Positions 9,018 to 16,204 of a DNA stretch of 33,044 bases are shown piece by piece. Source of the DNA: Ruminococcus sp. UBA3665 (lineage in GTDB: Bacteria > Bacillota > Clostridia > Oscillospirales > Ruminococcaceae). The first letter of the stretch is position 1. Every line of letters begins with the position of its first letter. The notes beneath the pieces are model-generated. The model ran no database searches and had not been told where the DNA came from. It worked only from the letters and a program-made list of their open reading frames with translations. A program made the translations under genes and the position numbers. Where the stretch lies: positions 1-33,044 of the forward strand of contig DFJS01000006.1 of assembly GCA_002373165.1 (NCBI GenBank), written 5' to 3'.

Positions 9018-9046
9018 ATTCTAGCACAAATTACGGAACTTGTCAA
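9018..9046 (-). promoter_or_regulatory. Promoter of the topoisomerase/LRR operon
   Basis: On the minus strand, TTGACA (9041-9046) and TAGAAT (9018-9023) are separated by 17 bp, about 35 bp upstream of the start codon at 8979. Confidence 0.75.
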
Positions 9047-9101
9047 CAGAAATTTTTCAGCAGTCAGATGCGGCTGATTGCTTTTGTGCAAAAATCTGAC
9101 A

Positions 9102-9130
9102 TTGACAGATGATTTTTCTCATGTTATAAT
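9102..9130 (+). promoter_or_regulatory. Consensus promoter of the dockerin protein gene
   Basis: TTGACA (9102-9107) and TATAAT (9125-9130), both perfect, are separated by 17 bp. Just upstream, GTCAGAT (9063-9069) and ATCTGAC (9094-9100) form a 7-bp inverted repeat that ends next to the -35 and could be an operator or the end of a weak terminator. Confidence 0.8.
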
Positions 9131-9169
9131 AAGGCTATAAATCAAATTTTCAGAAAAGAGGTTATTTTC

Positions 9170-10477
9170 ATGAAACACTATATTAGCACGGCATTTTGTC
9201 TGCTTCTGGGGCTGTGCTGTACGGCAGACCTTTCCGTTCAGGCGGCCTATACCAGTCCGGACGAAATTGCCATGAGTCTCCGTGCCATGAGCGGCGGCTG
9301 TATTCCGGAAGGCAATGTGCATCAGATCTGCATCAGTCCGGAAGATGCCAGTCAGGGGACTTCCGTGCATTTCGGCCTGTATTTTGAAACAGATCCGTCT
9401 ATTGTGGATATTTCCTATATCTCGGCCGCGCTGGAATGCGAAACGGTTATATTTGACCGGAATACATTCCAGAATCCTACGAATTATGCCTATACGCAGG
9501 CAGAAGAATTCACGCATACAGACGGCATTACGTATTCCAGCAAGTTCAGGCCGTACTGTTTCGGCAGAATCAACAGCAGCGGCAAATATGAACACGGGGC
9601 ATCGTCCTGTATGCATAATATCAAAGAAAATTCCATGATTCTGACCTGGACATATGATTATAATAATTATGACGAAAACGGTCAGCGTGAATTTTCCACA
9701 AAATTTTTCGGCGATCAGTCGGATTCTTACAGCTTTATCGAATTTGATGTGCAAATTCCGCCGGATACGCCGCCCGGAATTTATCCTGTCCGCTTTGTGA
9801 CAAAGGATAGTTTTATTAGCGGTTCGACCTATCTTTCCAGTGATGTCAGCGTACCGGATGAAAATAATCCCGGAAAATATATCAGTCATTACAGTAATAT
9901 CGTCCCTGCGCTGTACGGCGCGGATATCATCGTTGCCGGAGAAAATCCTGTATCGCTGACAGAAATTCCGTCCGTATTCCGGTATGCTGAGGATACAGAA
10001 CCGTTTTCCCTCCAGGAATTTCCCGGCGCACTCACAATGTTCTTTGACGGCGCATCCGGCGCAGCAGAAACAGAATCGCTTCTTGATGTGTTCGAGACAG
10101 GCAGTCCGGCAGATCGTGCCGTTACCGTGCCTGTCACACTGCGTTCGGAACTGTCGTTTGACGGAAAGTCCGTGCAGACTGTCCGGAATACTGCGGCCGC
10201 TCTGGAATATCACATCGGCCTGAAAGGCGATGCCAATGAGGACGGCTCTGTCAATTCCGAAGATGCCGCGCTTGTCCTGCGCTATGCCGCCGATAAAGGT
10301 TCCGGCTCTGATGCGGCCGTAACAGGAACTCCCGGCACGGAAGAAGAAGACTTTGCACTGTTTCTGGCCGATACAGATGAAAATTCTGCCGTCAATGCAC
10401 AGGATGCCGCCAGAATTCTCCAGTATGCCGCCCGGAAAGGCTCCGGAGAAAATCCCGACTGGAATGATATCCCCTGA
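9170..10477 (+). CDS. Secreted protein with C-terminal dockerin and cohesin-like beta-sandwich region
   Basis: This is a 435-aa exported protein. The signal peptide spans residues 1 to about 25 (cleavage near VQA-AYT). The middle region (about 30-270) is beta-rich, and its stretch FIEFDVQIPPDTPPGIYPVRF resembles the strand pair seen in cohesins; this is only a similarity by eye. The C-terminal ~80 residues form a clear dockerin: two EF-hand-like Ca2+ loops (GDANEDGSVNSEDA and ADTDENSAVNAQDA), each followed by a helix ending YAA-x-KGSG. The dockerin should plug the protein into a cohesin-bearing scaffoldin at the cell surface. No glycosidase motif is seen. It has its own promoter and an AGAGG ribosome binding site. 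It could be a structural or adaptor subunit. Confidence 0.85.
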   Translation: MKHYISTAFCLLLGLCCTADLSVQAAYTSPDEIAMSLRAMSGGCIPEGNVHQICISPEDASQGTSVHFGLYFETDPSIVDISYISAALECETVIFDRNTFQNPTNYAYTQAEEFTHTDGITYSSKFRPYCFGRINSSGKYEHGASSCMHNIKENSMILTWTYDYNNYDENGQREFSTKFFGDQSDSYSFIEFDVQIPPDTPPGIYPVRFVTKDSFISGSTYLSSDVSVPDENNPGKYISHYSNIVPALYGADIIVAGENPVSLTEIPSVFRYAEDTEPFSLQEFPGALTMFFDGASGAAETESLLDVFETGSPADRAVTVPVTLRSELSFDGKSVQTVRNTAAALEYHIGLKGDANEDGSVNSEDAALVLRYAADKGSGSDAAVTGTPGTEEEDFALFLADTDENSAVNAQDAARILQYAARKGSGENPDWNDIP

Positions 10478-10539
10478 TCTTTCTCCTGATTTTAACTCCG
10501 CTTTTTGAAAATTATCACAGAATTAACATATTCAGACGG

Positions 10540-10602
10540 TATAATACAAAACATAGAGAGAAAATAAATCCACCGGAATTGGGAAATTTTTAGAAAGCGG
10601 TG
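10540..10602 (+). promoter_or_regulatory. -10 element and SD-sequestering hairpin upstream of the lipoprotein gene
   Basis: A TATAAT lies at 10540-10545 without a good -35. In the leader, CACCG (10571-10575) is complementary to CGGTG (10598-10602). The latter is part of the likely ribosome binding site AAAGCGGTG before the ATG at 10610. This could lower translation; the stem is only 5 bp. Confidence 0.35.
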
Positions 10603-10609
10603 TATTATT

Positions 10610-12877
10610 ATGTTAACAAACAAAAAAAATAATCTGAAAAAAATCAACAGCATGTTTGCTGCGGCAGCGGCTTTCGCCCTTCTCATGACAGGGTGCAGTC
10701 TCAATTCCGAAGAAAGTAGTTCCGTCTCCTGGGAAAGTGCAGAATCTTCCGTATCGGAAGAACTTGAAACAATGACTTCCAGTCTTGCCGATGAAGAACA
10801 GGAAACTTCCAGTGCTCTTACAGCTTCTCCGGTTGTCAATCTGGTAGCGGAAGAAGTTCCCTATTCGACAGATCTCAGCAGTCTGTTCACAGAACGTGAC
10901 CTCAGAACAGATTATGAAATCACTGCAAGCATCAATCTGGATGAAGTGACAGACTCCGTGCTGAATATTACTCAGGAAGGCGTTTATGAACTGACAGGCA
11001 CACTCAAGGACGGCCAGATCAGAATCAATACAGAAGGCAAAATTCAGCTTGTACTGAATAATGCAAACCTGAACTGTTCGACGGGTTCGGCAATTTATAT
11101 CGAAAATGCCAAGAAAGTATTTCTCACACTTGCCGAAAATTCTGAAAACAGCATTTCCGACGGCACAGGCTATTCTGACGAAACAGTTTCCGGCGCAGCA
11201 GTATACAGTTCCGACAGCCTGACCATCAACGGCACAGGAACACTGACTGTCAGCGGCAACGAGGACGAAGGCATTCTCTGCAAGGATGATCTTGTCATTG
11301 CCGGAGGAACTATCACAGTCAATTCCGCAGGAAACGGCGTGAAAGGCAAGGACTATGTCGCTGTCTATGACGGCACTCTGCACATCACGGCAGGCGGCGA
11401 CGGCCTGAAAGCTTCCAATTCGACTGATGCCGGCATGGGCTTTATCTATATCCGGAACGGCAGTTTCACCATCGATGCTCAGGAAGACGGCATTCAGGCA
11501 GAAACAGAACTGATTATCGCAGACGGTACGTTTGATGTCACATCCGGCGGCGGCACAGCCAATGCCGAACAGAAACATGACGATTTCGGCGGATTCGGCC
11601 GCGGCGGCTGGGATATGCAGACTTCTTCCGAAACTTCCGAAGAAGATACTGTCAGCGTAAAAGGCATGAAAGCCGGAACCATGCTCTATATCTCCGGCGG
11701 CACATTCACACTCAATACAGCTGATGATGCACTGCATTCCAATCAGAGTCTGTATCTGACTGACGGCAGTTTCTACATTGCCGCAGGCGATAAGGGAATC
11801 CATGCCGATGCTGATGCCAATTTCACGGGCGGCAATATTAACATCACGCAGTCCTACGAAGGCATTGAAGCCGCAGATATTCTTGTTTCCGGCGGAACAA
11901 TCAATCTGAAATCCTCCGACGACGGCTTCAACGCCAGCGACGGCACGGAACAGGGCGCAATGGGACAAATTTCAGATTGTTCTCTGACTATTTCGGGCGG
12001 TTACGTCTATGTCAATGCGGACGGCGACGGACTGGATTCCAACGGTTCGATGACGATCAGCGGCGGAACAGTTCTTGTTGACGGCCCCACCAATGACGGC
12101 AACGGCGCACTGGACTCCAATAACGGCATTTCTGTGACCGGCGGTTTCCTGATTGCTGCCGGAAGCTCCGGAATGGCAGAATATCCCGATGATGCTTCTC
12201 AGAATGTCATTGTCATCACACTGGATAATTATCAGAATGCAGATACTCTTGTCACTCTCTGCGATGAAAACGGCGATGAAATTCTCAGTTATGCGCCGTC
12301 GAAACAGTTCAATTCTGTTATTCTCAGCAGTGATGCACTGGAATCCGGAAAGACATATCAGGTATATCTTGGCGGCAGTTCCACGGCAAGTCAGGAAAAC
12401 GGTCTGTATGAAACAGGTTCTTATCAGAAGAACGGCACAGAATCCGGTTCTGTTACGCTGGAAGATTCTGTCAGCTTCATCGGCACAGCCCAGAGTATGG
12501 GCATGGGCGGCGGCATGATGGGCGGCCGTCAGGGCGGATTCCCCGGCGGTCAGATGCCCGACGGCATGGAACTTCCTACGGATGAAAACGGCGAAATCGA
12601 CCGCTCCCAGATGCAGGGCGGATTCCCTGGCGGTCAGATGTCTGACGGCATGGAACTTCCTACGGATGAAAACGGCGAAATCGACCGCTCCCAGATGCAG
12701 GGCAGATTCCCCGGCGGTCAGATGCCTGACGGCATGGAACTTCCTACGGACGAAAACGGCGAAATCGACCGCTCCCAGATGAAAGGCCGCGGTATGAAAG
12801 GCGGCCGCGGAGAAAATCAATCCTCTGCCAATCAGACTTCTGATTTCGGCCGGGACAGAACACAGCAAAACGGTTAA
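10610..12877 (+). CDS. Carbohydrate-binding lipoprotein, Cthe_2159/DUF4353 family
   Basis: This is a 755-aa surface lipoprotein. A basic N-terminus and hydrophobic stretch end in the lipobox LMTGC (Cys29), followed by a Ser/Glu-rich spacer. The body (about 80-620) is a run of short repeating strands such as I-x-G-G-T-x-x-V/I and D-D-G-L/I-x-A, the right-handed beta-helix pattern of the Cthe_2159 family, whose founding member binds cellulose and pectin with calcium. The C-terminal end (about 640-725) is a low-complexity tail with three nearly identical 28-residue repeats, each with PTDENGEIDRSQM. A strong terminator follows. The role is probably polysaccharide binding or cell attachment to plant fibre. 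Confidence 0.88.
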   Translation: MLTNKKNNLKKINSMFAAAAAFALLMTGCSLNSEESSSVSWESAESSVSEELETMTSSLADEEQETSSALTASPVVNLVAEEVPYSTDLSSLFTERDLRTDYEITASINLDEVTDSVLNITQEGVYELTGTLKDGQIRINTEGKIQLVLNNANLNCSTGSAIYIENAKKVFLTLAENSENSISDGTGYSDETVSGAAVYSSDSLTINGTGTLTVSGNEDEGILCKDDLVIAGGTITVNSAGNGVKGKDYVAVYDGTLHITAGGDGLKASNSTDAGMGFIYIRNGSFTIDAQEDGIQAETELIIADGTFDVTSGGGTANAEQKHDDFGGFGRGGWDMQTSSETSEEDTVSVKGMKAGTMLYISGGTFTLNTADDALHSNQSLYLTDGSFYIAAGDKGIHADADANFTGGNINITQSYEGIEAADILVSGGTINLKSSDDGFNASDGTEQGAMGQISDCSLTISGGYVYVNADGDGLDSNGSMTISGGTVLVDGPTNDGNGALDSNNGISVTGGFLIAAGSSGMAEYPDDASQNVIVITLDNYQNADTLVTLCDENGDEILSYAPSKQFNSVILSSDALESGKTYQVYLGGSSTASQENGLYETGSYQKNGTESGSVTLEDSVSFIGTAQSMGMGGGMMGGRQGGFPGGQMPDGMELPTDENGEIDRSQMQGGFPGGQMSDGMELPTDENGEIDRSQMQGRFPGGQMPDGMELPTDENGEIDRSQMKGRGMKGGRGENQSSANQTSDFGRDRTQQNG
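12530..12781 (+). repeat. Three tandem 84-bp in-frame repeats
   Basis: Copies lie at 12530-12613, 12614-12697 and 12698-12781, with very few differences between them. Each encodes 28 residues (GGFPGGQM-PDGMELPTDENGEIDRSQMQ). The near identity indicates recent expansion. Confidence 0.93.
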
Positions 12878-12883
12878 TGACAA

Positions 12884-12916
12884 AAACAGGAACAGTCAGC
12901 AGACTGTTCCTGTTTG
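12884..12916. terminator. Bidirectional intrinsic terminator
   Basis: A perfect 11-bp stem CAGGAACAGTC / GACTGTTCCTG with loop AGCA is flanked by an A-run and a T-rich tail. It serves the lipoprotein gene and the convergent DUF2752 gene. Confidence 0.88.
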
Positions 12917-12918
12917 TT

Positions 12919-13227
12919 TCAGGTAAACGGCTGTAAAACCGGAATCAAATTACGGAGAATATCCCATAAAATCCAGAGAATCAGAAAAATAATCCAGAAT
13001 ATTCCGCGGCGCGGATATAATGTGTATTTTTTTCCGTTCTGGGAGAAAAGCAGTTCGGCAATCCAGAGCGTGCCAATCAGCACCAGCAGGGGAGCAGCCG
13101 GATTTTCATGCACGGCAAGCAGAAACTGTCCGTGAATCATCGCTTTTACACTTCTTGTGCCGCCGCATCCGGGACAGTAAAGTCCGGTCAGCAGATAAAA
13201 CAGACAGGGAAATTCCGGAATCTTCAT
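12919..13227 (-). CDS. DUF2752 family membrane protein
   Basis: This 102-aa small membrane protein carries the DUF2752 signature near the N-terminus, L-Y-C-P-G-C-G-G-T-R-S, with two Cys residues. Two predicted membrane helices follow (about 40-60 and 75-95), separated by a short polar loop. The CPGCGG motif is conserved in the family and could bind metal, but no activity is known. Its start overlaps the stop of the upstream membrane-protein gene by 4 bp (ATGA at 13224-13227), so the two are coupled and probably act together in the membrane. The ATG is also the only good start after that stop. Confidence 0.87.
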   Translation of the reverse strand: MKIPEFPCLFYLLTGLYCPGCGGTRSVKAMIHGQFLLAVHENPAAPLLVLIGTLWIAELLFSQNGKKYTLYPRRGIFWIIFLILWILWDILRNLIPVLQPFT

Positions 13228-13742
13228 CGGAAATTATTCAGAATTAAGTAAGCACCATTCTGTGCTTCGTCCAATCCTTCCTGAAAGCCTTCGACAAACG
13301 CATCCGTCAGACCCAGCGCATTCGCGAGAAAGCTGAGAAGCATCCCCACTACACCCAGCACAATGCCGATGATGCACAGCAGTTTGCCGGTACGGATTTT
13401 TTCCTGTCCCTGCGGCGAAATCTGATTCAGGGAAGCGTTCAGGCCGTTGGCCTGTACCAGTCCGATGATGCCGATAATGGGGCTGACAAGGGTACAGCAA
13501 AGTATGAAAATAACACCCGTCACAACACTGACTATGCCCAGCGTTTTGATATTATTGGCCTTTTTTTCAAGTTCCGGGTCAGAATAGCCGTTATAGGCAT
13601 TCCGATAAGCATCCTGATACGGATTCTGCGGCTGCTGATAGTTAAAATCATTCGGATTGGGATCTGTGTAGGGATTATACCCGGCCTGATTGTAATCAGG
13701 ATTCTGATTAGAACCATTTCCCGGATTATAATTGGGATCCAT
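13224..13742 (-). CDS. Small membrane protein with Asn/Pro/Tyr-rich head (DUF4190-like)
   Basis: This 172-aa protein begins with a low-complexity cytoplasmic head rich in Asn, Pro, Gln and Tyr (about residues 1-55). Two hydrophobic segments (about 68-95 and 115-145) follow, separated by the loop NGLNASLNQISPQGQEKIRTGK. This layout is common in clostridial DUF4190-type proteins. I chose the ATG at 13742 rather than 13757, because GAGGTG lies 8 nt upstream of it. It is translationally coupled to the DUF2752 gene. Proteins of this shape often travel with DUF2752 in Firmicutes; the function is unknown. Confidence 0.78.
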   Translation of the reverse strand: MDPNYNPGNGSNQNPDYNQAGYNPYTDPNPNDFNYQQPQNPYQDAYRNAYNGYSDPELEKKANNIKTLGIVSVVTGVIFILCCTLVSPIIGIIGLVQANGLNASLNQISPQGQEKIRTGKLLCIIGIVLGVVGMLLSFLANALGLTDAFVEGFQEGLDEAQNGAYLILNNFR

Positions 13743-13854
13743 AAAAATACACCTCACAAAATTGCATTGATAATTTATTATAGCATAGTATGGCAGGAAA
13801 AATGTAAATTATTTTTGAATAATCTGTGAATAAAAAATAAAATCAGAAATCTTC

Positions 13855-13883
13855 TTGACAAATACGCTGAAATCGTGTATAAT
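13855..13883 (+). promoter_or_regulatory. Perfect-consensus promoter of rnpB
   Basis: TTGACA (13855-13860) and TATAAT (13878-13883) are separated by exactly 17 bp, as expected for a strong stable-RNA promoter. Predicted transcription start is about 13890. Confidence 0.88.
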
Positions 13884-13889
13884 AATTCC

Positions 13890-14245
13890 AGAGCAGACTG
13901 TGCGGCAGCGGAAACGTTTTAGTTTACGAGGAAAGTCCGGGCATCACAGAGCAGGATAGCTGCTAACGGCAGCCGAGGGCGACCTTAGGGAAAGTGCAGC
14001 AGAAAAGAAACTGCCGTGTGCGCTTGCGTATGCGGCACAGGTGGAATGGCGAGGTAAAAGCTCACCGGAGAGCAGGAGACTGCTCTGCCGTGTAAACCCT
14101 ATCCGATGCAACGCCTTATGGTGCGGCCATGCCTTACGCCTGCTCGGCGGGCATGTTCGCAATGGCGGCTTGAATCCTGCGGCAACGCAGGATCTAGATA
14201 AATTGTCGCACCAGACAGAACCCGGCTTATAGGTCTGGTCAGCAG
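13890..14245 (+). ncRNA. rnpB: RNase P RNA (M1-type, class A)
   Basis: This is the catalytic RNA of RNase P, which removes 5' leaders from pre-tRNAs. It is identified by the universal 5' core GAGGAAAGTCCGGGC (13928-13942) and the matching 3' core AGACAGAACCCGGCTTAT (14213-14230), which pair to form P4. The TAAACCC element is near 14093. Terminal P1 pairing is CAGACT near 13895 with AGGTCTG near 14231. The length, ~355 nt, is normal. It is flanked by a consensus promoter and a perfect terminator, so it is an independent unit. Exact ends are predicted, not seen. Confidence 0.93.
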
Positions 14246-14246
14246 G

Positions 14247-14275
14247 CAGGCAGAGCTTCTCTGCCTGTCTTTTTA
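14247..14275 (+). terminator. rnpB intrinsic terminator
   Basis: A perfect 9-bp stem CAGGCAGAG / CTCTGCCTG with loop CTT (14247-14267) is followed by TCTTTTT. Confidence 0.9.
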
Positions 14276-14302
14276 TTTTTAATTCAGAAAGAATGTGGTT
14301 TT

Positions 14303-14851
14303 TTGAAAAAATCTGCTTTGCTGGCAGCATTGCTCTGCCCGGCTCTTCTGCTTTCAGGATGCGCCGCCGAAAATTCTGATTCCCAGCCCGCGGAAACAGC
14401 TGTGATGTATCAGGCTCTTCCTCTGCCTGACCTTGCTGTGAAAATTCCGGAAAATTATCAGAAAACTTCTTCCAGGGCTTATGAAGAATATTATGTCTGC
14501 GAAGATGCCAGCATTATTCTGACGGAAGATACCAGTCAGGGTTATTATGCATCGGCGTATGATTATTCCGTCAGCGCACTGAATCAGTATGAAAAGGCGA
14601 CAACTTCCATTGAGTTTCTCAGCAGTGAAAGCACAGATTCCGGCTGTCAGTTTCCCGTGCAGCTGCTGGAATTTAATTATACGCTTGGCGAAGGCGACGA
14701 TGCTGCCCGTATGACCTGTATGGCCGGTTATATGACGGATAATGCTGTGATGTATATCATCACATGCAAATCCAATACGGATACGTATCAGAGTCATCGT
14801 GACGAATTCCTGCAAGTGATGCATACCGTTGCCGTTTCCAAAGGAGGATAA
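14303..14851 (+). CDS. Lipoprotein of unknown function (TTG start)
   Basis: This 182-aa lipoprotein starts at a TTG; no ATG gives the complete signal peptide. Residues 1-20 form a signal with lipobox LSGC (Cys20). The rest is a compact alpha/beta domain of ~150 residues with a DLAVKIPENY start and a C-terminal helix H-R-D-E-F-L-Q-V-M. This layout is common in clostridial lipoproteins that show distant similarity to the PsbP/LpqN-type fold (inference). No catalytic motif is visible. It ends 2 nt before the ADP-ribosyltransferase gene, and that gene's ribosome binding site AAAGGAGG lies in its last codons, so the two are coupled. Confidence 0.8.
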   Translation: MKKSALLAALLCPALLLSGCAAENSDSQPAETAVMYQALPLPDLAVKIPENYQKTSSRAYEEYYVCEDASIILTEDTSQGYYASAYDYSVSALNQYEKATTSIEFLSSESTDSGCQFPVQLLEFNYTLGEGDDAARMTCMAGYMTDNAVMYIITCKSNTDTYQSHRDEFLQVMHTVAVSKGG

Positions 14852-14853
14852 TT

Positions 14854-15624
14854 ATGTTTACCAAAGAAGAAATCCGCGCTGTCAGATATTATATCGGCGA
14901 TGTCCGGAATCTGCCGGAAGACGGCTTCTGGAATGACCCGAAAGCTTACTGTCTGCTGAATGCACTGTTTTTTCCGGGCATTGCAACAGAAACTGCCCGG
15001 CTTGCCGAAGGGAAAATTCTCAATTTGAGAATTCTGGAAGATGTTCCGCGGCTGTCCACATTGTTCCGGAATTTGTTTTCCGTGTTCCGGAAGTCTGCCG
15101 CAGAACAAGAATATTCCGTCTGTCGGGTGGAACGTTTTTCGGATTATCTCATGATGCAGAGTGCCGGAAAAACTGTTTCTTTCACATCCACGTCCAAAAA
15201 CGGCTTTCTTCCGGCATATCAGGACAGATGCGGCATTGCTCTGCTGCGGTTTGCAATTCCGCCGGGTACGCCCTGCATTGATATGCAAAAATTTTTCAGT
15301 CATTATGCCAAATCCGCGGAAGCTGAAATTCTTCTGCCGCCGGGACTTCCGCTTCAATTTGAAAAGCGGGAGCTTTCCGCACAGGAACAAACTATTCTGG
15401 ATGCGGACGGCAAACCGCCGCGGATTTCCTGCCTTGTGCGCGTTTCGCCGGAAATCCTGATTCCGGAAAAATGTCAGAATTCTGATGCGCCGGAAGGAAA
15501 TCTCGCCGGAATCCGTATCATTCAGGCTCTGAACAGCCGACGGCTGCCGGATGCCGGCGATGTGGAAAACTATTCACGCTGGAAACAGAATTTTATTGCC
15601 AATCAGATAAAATTCTTGGCATAA
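14854..15624 (+). CDS. Predicted R-S-E class ADP-ribosyltransferase
   Basis: This 256-aa protein lacks a signal peptide. The middle shows the three ordered motifs of arginine-type mono-ADP-ribosyltransferases. An Arg for NAD binding lies in C-R-V-E-R (R91). The S-T-S strand lies in SFTSTS (S112-T113-S114). The E-x-E loop lies in E-A-E-I-L-L-P-P-G (E156 and catalytic E158). Between them, LLRFAIPPGTPCIDM matches the strand seen in this fold before the E-x-E turn. Residues 1-80 are a helical N-terminal region, and the last ~50 residues are of unknown role. Substrate is unknown: protein, nucleic acid or small molecule. It is coupled to the upstream lipoprotein gene. A 19-bp palindrome lies inside the gene at 15015-15033. 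Assignment rests on motifs by eye. Confidence 0.72.
   Translation: MFTKEEIRAVRYYIGDVRNLPEDGFWNDPKAYCLLNALFFPGIATETARLAEGKILNLRILEDVPRLSTLFRNLFSVFRKSAAEQEYSVCRVERFSDYLMMQSAGKTVSFTSTSKNGFLPAYQDRCGIALLRFAIPPGTPCIDMQKFFSHYAKSAEAEILLPPGLPLQFEKRELSAQEQTILDADGKPPRISCLVRVSPEILIPEKCQNSDAPEGNLAGIRIIQALNSRRLPDAGDVENYSRWKQNFIANQIKFLA
15015..15033. promoter_or_regulatory. Perfect 19-bp palindrome inside the ADP-ribosyltransferase gene
   Basis: AATTCTCAA-T-TTGAGAATT has 9-bp arms with a 1-bp centre. It shares the TCTCA-N3-TGAGA core with copies at 15627 and 15697. Confidence 0.6.
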
Positions 15625-15626
15625 TA

Positions 15627-15639
15627 TCTCAAAATGAGA
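15627..15639. promoter_or_regulatory. TCTCA-N3-TGAGA site upstream of the 15657 promoter
   Basis: TCTCA-AAA-TGAGA lies directly after the ADP-ribosyltransferase stop and 17 bp upstream of the -35 hexamer. Confidence 0.55.
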
Positions 15640-15656
15640 ATTTTATGAAAAAAATA

Positions 15657-15685
15657 TTGACAAATCCGGAAGAATATGCTAGAAT
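15657..15685 (+). promoter_or_regulatory. Sigma-A promoter of the small acidic protein
   Basis: TTGACA (15657-15662) and TAGAAT (15680-15685) are separated by 17 bp. It is bracketed by palindromes at 15627-15639 and 15697-15711. Confidence 0.75.
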
Positions 15686-15725
15686 AAAATCAGAAATTCT
15701 CAAATTGAGAAGTTTTCTGATTTTA
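15685..15725. promoter_or_regulatory. Long dyad at the transcription start, candidate operator/terminator
   Basis: The core TTCTCAA-A-TTGAGAA (15697-15711) is perfect. It is extended outward by TAAAATCAG / CTGATTTTA arms with single-base bulges, giving about 18 bp in total. It overlaps the end of the -10 and the predicted start. It could be a repressor site, or, for readthrough from the ADP-ribosyltransferase gene, a weak AT-rich terminator. Confidence 0.55.
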
Positions 15726-15753
15726 TTTTATCTCTGGAAAGGACTATGTTTTT

Positions 15754-15948
15754 ATGATTAAAATGGAAATTGACCGCTGTGAAATGATGCTCGAAATGAG
15801 AGGTTCTGACGAAATGATTCTGAAAGAACTTGCTCTGGCCGTCATGCGTATGCTGAAAGCTATGGAACAAAGTGAGGGAAATCCTGTTTCTGAAAATCTG
15901 ACCTGTTTTGTGCTGGGTCTGCTCGCCGAAAAAGAAGAGCAGGAGTAA
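15754..15948 (+). CDS. Small acidic protein, unknown function
   Basis: This is a 64-aa protein rich in Glu and Met, with a net negative charge and mainly helical character. No domain is recognised. A GGAAAGGA ribosome binding site lies ~10 nt before the ATG at 15754. It has its own promoter at 15657, placed among repeated TCTCA-N3-TGAGA sites, and a degenerate copy of that site lies inside the gene at 15789-15801. The nearest ATG upstream (15746) would make only a three-residue peptide that ends at this start. Its position next to the ADP-ribosyltransferase invites the idea of a regulator or inhibitor, but nothing in the sequence proves this. Confidence 0.6.
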   Translation: MIKMEIDRCEMMLEMRGSDEMILKELALAVMRMLKAMEQSEGNPVSENLTCFVLGLLAEKEEQE

Positions 15949-15976
15949 GCATTAAAAAATTTTTTTCCAAAACCTA

Positions 15977-16005
15977 TTGACAAACTGTTTTTTTTGTGCT
16001 ATAAT
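15977..16005 (+). promoter_or_regulatory. Perfect-consensus promoter of the rtcB leader
   Basis: TTGACA (15977-15982) and TATAAT (16000-16005) are separated by 17 bp. Predicted start is about 16012, leaving a ~248-nt leader before rtcB. Confidence 0.85.
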
Positions 16006-16038
16006 CAATATCAAATTTTAAGAAAGGCGGTGACTGGC

Positions 16039-16128
16039 ATGTTCACATATTCAATAGCTATCATTACAGAAAAATATCAGAATTTGTTTGCAGAAACTGC
16101 CGGAAACCGCAGTATTCCGGGATGCTGA
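16039..16128 (+). CDS. Possible 29-aa leader peptide
   Basis: The ORF starts at ATG 16039 after a good AAGGCGG ribosome binding site and encodes MFTYSIAIITEKY, then a polar end finishing in SIPGC, with stop TGA at 16126-16128. The codons show no run of one amino acid, so classical amino-acid attenuation is not indicated. Its start lies in segment A and its last codons in segment B of the leader structure, so ribosome movement could choose between the structures. Whether it is translated is unknown. Confidence 0.35.
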   Translation: MFTYSIAIITEKYQNLFAETAGNRSIPGC

Positions 16129-16170
16129 TTCAGAAATTGTTTGATTTCTGAATGCTTTTTATGCATGTAG

Positions 16171-16204
16171 AGTGCTTCTGTAACAGGACAGAAGCACTTT
16201 TTTT
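16171..16204 (+). terminator. Intrinsic terminator-like hairpin ahead of rtcB
   Basis: A perfect 11-bp stem AGTGCTTCTGT / ACAGAAGCACT with a 6-nt loop is followed by seven T. It lies 55 nt before the rtcB start, so full rtcB expression from the promoter at 15977 needs readthrough. An upstream hairpin at 16128-16153 ends in GCTTTTT and may act as a second, weaker one. Confidence 0.8.

Noticed and set aside
12530..12781. CRISPR-like tandem repeats
   Set aside because: Units are contiguous with no spacers, in frame and coding.
14041..14232. Small open frames and tRNA-like stretches inside 13890-14245
   Set aside because: This segment is explained by the RNase P RNA core and stems.
14854..15948. 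Calling the ADP-ribosyltransferase and the 64-aa gene a toxin-antitoxin pair
   Set aside because: They have separate promoters and nothing in the small protein shows inhibitor function; left as a hypothesis.
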